DNA of 64,000 nucleotides from positions 1,864,253 to 1,928,252 of the forward strand of contig CP073693.1 of NCBI GenBank assembly GCA_018228645.1, given 5' to 3'. Position 1 is the first letter of the stretch, and each line of letters opens with the position of its first letter. Positions 62,113-64,000 of the stretch are shown here, piece by piece. The notes under the pieces were generated by a model that had not been told where the DNA came from, ran no database searches, and saw only the letters and a program-made list of their open reading frames with translations. Source of the stretch: Clostridiaceae bacterium Marseille-Q4143. Its GTDB lineage: Bacteria > Bacillota > Clostridia > Lachnospirales > Lachnospiraceae. The position numbers were made by a program, and so were the translations under genes.

Positions 62113-64000
62113 ATGAAACAGTTATTTCTGAATGTAAAAGACGGAAGCATGAAGCTCATTGACCAGCCCATGCCCACGGTAAAAGAAAATATGGCTCTGG
62201 TGGAGACTTTGTACACGGTAGTCAGTGCCGGTACAGAGAGAGGCCTTGCTTCTTTCGGCGGCAAGAATCTGGTCCAGAAGGCACTGGAGCGTCCGGATCA
62301 GGTAAAGAAAGTGTTGGAAAAGCTTTCTACCGATGGGATTGTGACCACTATTGAGAGTGCCTTTAACAAGCTGGCAGAACCGATGCCTATGGGATATTCT
62401 GGAGTGGGTCGTGTCATTTCCTGCGGAAAAGGCGTGACGGAAGTACAGGCCGGAGATCTGGTGGCTATGGTAGGTACCGCTTATCACTGCGAGATCAACC
62501 GGGTGAGCAGAACTATGCTCACAAAGATTCCGGAAGAATTACAGGATTATCGTCAGGCAGCCTTCTGTGCCCTGGGTGGTATTGCACTGGAGGGGATCCA
62601 TCAGGCGGAAGTCGTACCGGGAGAGACCGTAGCAGTCATCGGTATGGGTCTTCTGGGACATATTGTGAGCCGTATTTTAAATGCTTATGGATGTGATGTC
62701 ATTGGCTATGACGTGGTGGATAAGACCATGCCAGGTACCAACCTGAAGGCATTTATCAACTCCGGAGATGACAGCGCCGTTGATACGACCAAGGCACTGA
62801 CCAGAGGACGTGGTGTGGATAAAGTCATCATCACCGCAGCAGCCAATACCAATGCACCGATGGACCTGGCGGCAGCCATTGCCCGTGACCGCGGTATCAT
62901 CTGCATGATCGGTGTAACCCAGATGAACATTGACAGACGCCCGTACTATGAGAGAGAGCTTTCCTTCCGCATTGCCCGTTCTTATGGAGCAGGACGTTAT
63001 GATGCGACCTATGAGCAGAAAGGTATTGATTACCCGATCGGCTATGTGCGTTTTACCGAAGGCCGCAACATCGAGGAATTTGTCCGCCTGCTTGCTCAGG
63101 AAAGAATCAGTCTTTCCGATATCATTACCCATGAGATTCCCTTTGCTCAGGCAGCAGAAGCTTATGAGATGATCACGAAGAACCCGAATCATGAGCGTTA
63201 TATCGGCGTTCTTCTGAAATATGATGAAGAAAATAAAGAAAAATGGAATGGAACCATTCACAATCCGGAGGCAAAGAAATCTGTATCCGGTGATAAGATC
63301 CGTTTGGGACTTATCGGAGCGGGCAACTTTGTACGCAGCACCATGCTTCCGATTATGAAAGAAACGGGACTCTTTGAGTTCCGTGGACTGGCTACTACCG
63401 GCGGTGTAGGCGGTGCTCAGGCAAATAGTGGAACTCCGTTTGCTTATACGACCAATGATTATAAAGAACTGCTGGCAGATCCGGACATTGATCTGATCGC
63501 AGTTTCTACCCAGCATAACAGCCATGCCAAATTTGTCATCGAGGCATTGAATGCTGGAAAGCATGTCTATTGTGAGAAGCCGCTTTGCCTGACTCTGGAT
63601 GAATTACAGCAGATTAAAGAAGCGTATGAGAAATCCGATGGCGAGCTGTTCGTAGGCCTGAACCGGCGTCATGCGCCGCTCATTCAGCAGATCAAGAAGG
63701 ATCTGAAGACGGACCAGATTCCGGCAGTCTATGATTTTATTGGAAATGCGGGATTTATTCCGAAGGATCACTGGGTACATGACGAGGCAGCAGGCGGCGG
63801 CAGAATTCTTGGTGAGGCATGCCATTTTGTGGATCTCATTCAGTATCTGGATGGCAGCGAGCTGGCGGATCTGAATGTAACTGCAGCCTCCAATAATGCT
63901 TATCCCATGAATGATAATGTGCTGATTACTCTGAAGTTCGCATCCGGAGCAGTCGGAAACATTGTATATTCTTCCATGGGTTCCAAAAAGTATCCAAAAG
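62113..64000 (+). CDS. Bi-domain oxidoreductase (zinc-type dehydrogenase + Gfo/Idh/MocA), 3' truncated by window
   Basis: The frame is open from ATG 62113 to the window end (629 codons). Residues 1-370 form a medium-chain dehydrogenase-like domain: VVSAGTERG, PMGYSGVGRVISCGKGV and VAVIGMGLLGHIVSRIL for NAD binding. Residues about 395 onward are a Gfo/Idh/MocA domain: IRLGLIGAGNFVRSTMLP and YCEKPLCLTLDELQ with the EKP motif. This fusion is known next to heparinase-like and WecC genes in surface glycan loci of unrelated bacteria; its reaction on a sugar nucleotide is not established. The first domain seems to lack the usual structural zinc cysteines. It starts 26 bases after wecC. Confidence 0.9.
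   Translation, partial: MKQLFLNVKDGSMKLIDQPMPTVKENMALVETLYTVVSAGTERGLASFGGKNLVQKALERPDQVKKVLEKLSTDGIVTTIESAFNKLAEPMPMGYSGVGRVISCGKGVTEVQAGDLVAMVGTAYHCEINRVSRTMLTKIPEELQDYRQAAFCALGGIALEGIHQAEVVPGETVAVIGMGLLGHIVSRILNAYGCDVIGYDVVDKTMPGTNLKAFINSGDDSAVDTTKALTRGRGVDKVIITAAANTNAPMDLAAAIARDRGIICMIGVTQMNIDRRPYYERELSFRIARSYGAGRYDATYEQKGIDYPIGYVRFTEGRNIEEFVRLLAQERISLSDIITHEIPFAQAAEAYEMITKNPNHERYIGVLLKYDEENKEKWNGTIHNPEAKKSVSGDKIRLGLIGAGNFVRSTMLPIMKETGLFEFRGLATTGGVGGAQANSGTPFAYTTNDYKELLADPDIDLIAVSTQHNSHAKFVIEALNAGKHVYCEKPLCLTLDELQQIKEAYEKSDGELFVGLNRRHAPLIQQIKKDLKTDQIPAVYDFIGNAGFIPKDHWVHDEAAGGGRILGEACHFVDLIQYLDGSELADLNVTAASNNAYPMNDNVLITLKFASGAVGNIVYSSMGSKKYPK

Noticed and set aside
60834..62264. Minus-strand frame of 476 codons opposite wecC
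   Set aside because: It is a shadow of the strongly conserved wecC gene; the translation is rich in Cys, His and Ile with no motif.

Overview
The window is chromosomal DNA of a low-to-moderate GC Gram-positive anaerobe, most likely a Lachnospiraceae-type Clostridium relative. This rests on the predicted TTGaca/TATAAT promoters with 16-18 base spacers, frequent TTG/GTG starts, strong AGGAGG-like ribosome sites, DUF6020/DUF6077/DUF6492-type membrane and glycosyltransferase families, and secreted proteins built from fibronectin-III-like repeats. It is a very large cell-surface polysaccharide locus. No stretch above 300 bases lacks a gene; the longest gaps hold promoters and terminators. No tRNA, rRNA, CRISPR array or insertion sequence was seen.

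Layout. (1) 1-3169: 3' end of a GT2 gene, a 33-residue micro-ORF coupled on both sides, a DUF6020 membrane protein and glf (UDP-galactofuranose supply), closed by a terminator. (2) 3264-8314: a visibly AT-rich block of five same-strand genes unrelated to sugar metabolism: a frameshifted N6 DNA methyltransferase with a target-recognition domain, a phosphoribosyltransferase-like protein, an ORC/CDC6-like AAA ATPase, an unrecognised Rossmann-like protein and a small membrane-anchored protein. It looks like an anti-phage/conflict system and is the best candidate here for an undescribed system. (3) 8338-17058: a secreted M6 metalloprotease, glmS (hexosamine supply) and a secreted GH25 muramidase; protease and muramidase share homologous C-terminal or internal repeat modules. 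(4) 17173-27433: Wzy-like polymerase, Wzx flippase, DUF6492 protein, four further glycosyltransferases, an inverted GT11 fucosyltransferase-like gene and a GT4. (5) 27494-51906: a long run of 19 genes. It starts with a PglF/PglE/PglC-like module (4,6-dehydratase, aminotransferase, initiating phosphosugar transferase). It goes on with a PLP enzyme plus ATP-grasp pair, WbpA/WbpB/WbpE-like enzymes for a 3-amino uronic acid, an AMP-ligase/PLP-decarboxylase/carrier-protein/LpxD-like acyltransferase module, wecB, EpsG and several large membrane proteins. (6) 51929-54686: an inverted three-gene unit (two GT2 enzymes and a DegT-like protein) with its own strong promoter. (7) 54822-64000: a membrane protein, a second initiating sugar transferase, GT4, heparinase II/III-like protein, wecC and a bi-domain oxidoreductase cut by the window end.

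How it fits together (inference). GlmS feeds UDP-GlcNAc. WecB and WecC would give UDP-ManNAc and UDP-ManNAcA; the WbpA/B/E-like set would give a 3-amino-3-deoxy uronic acid nucleotide; the PglF/PglE-like pair a 4-amino-4,6-dideoxy sugar; Glf gives UDP-Galf. Two initiating transferases and two candidate polymerases suggest two repeat-unit assembly lines or a fusion of two loci. Two polyprenyl-phosphate-type GT2 enzymes and six large multi-membrane-span genes or gene halves suggest side-chain addition outside the membrane. No ordinary WbpD/PglD acetyltransferase is seen. Instead a carrier-protein system resembling BtrI/BtrK logic sits beside an LpxD-like acyltransferase, so an unusual aminoacyl- or amine-derived acyl group may be put on an amino sugar.
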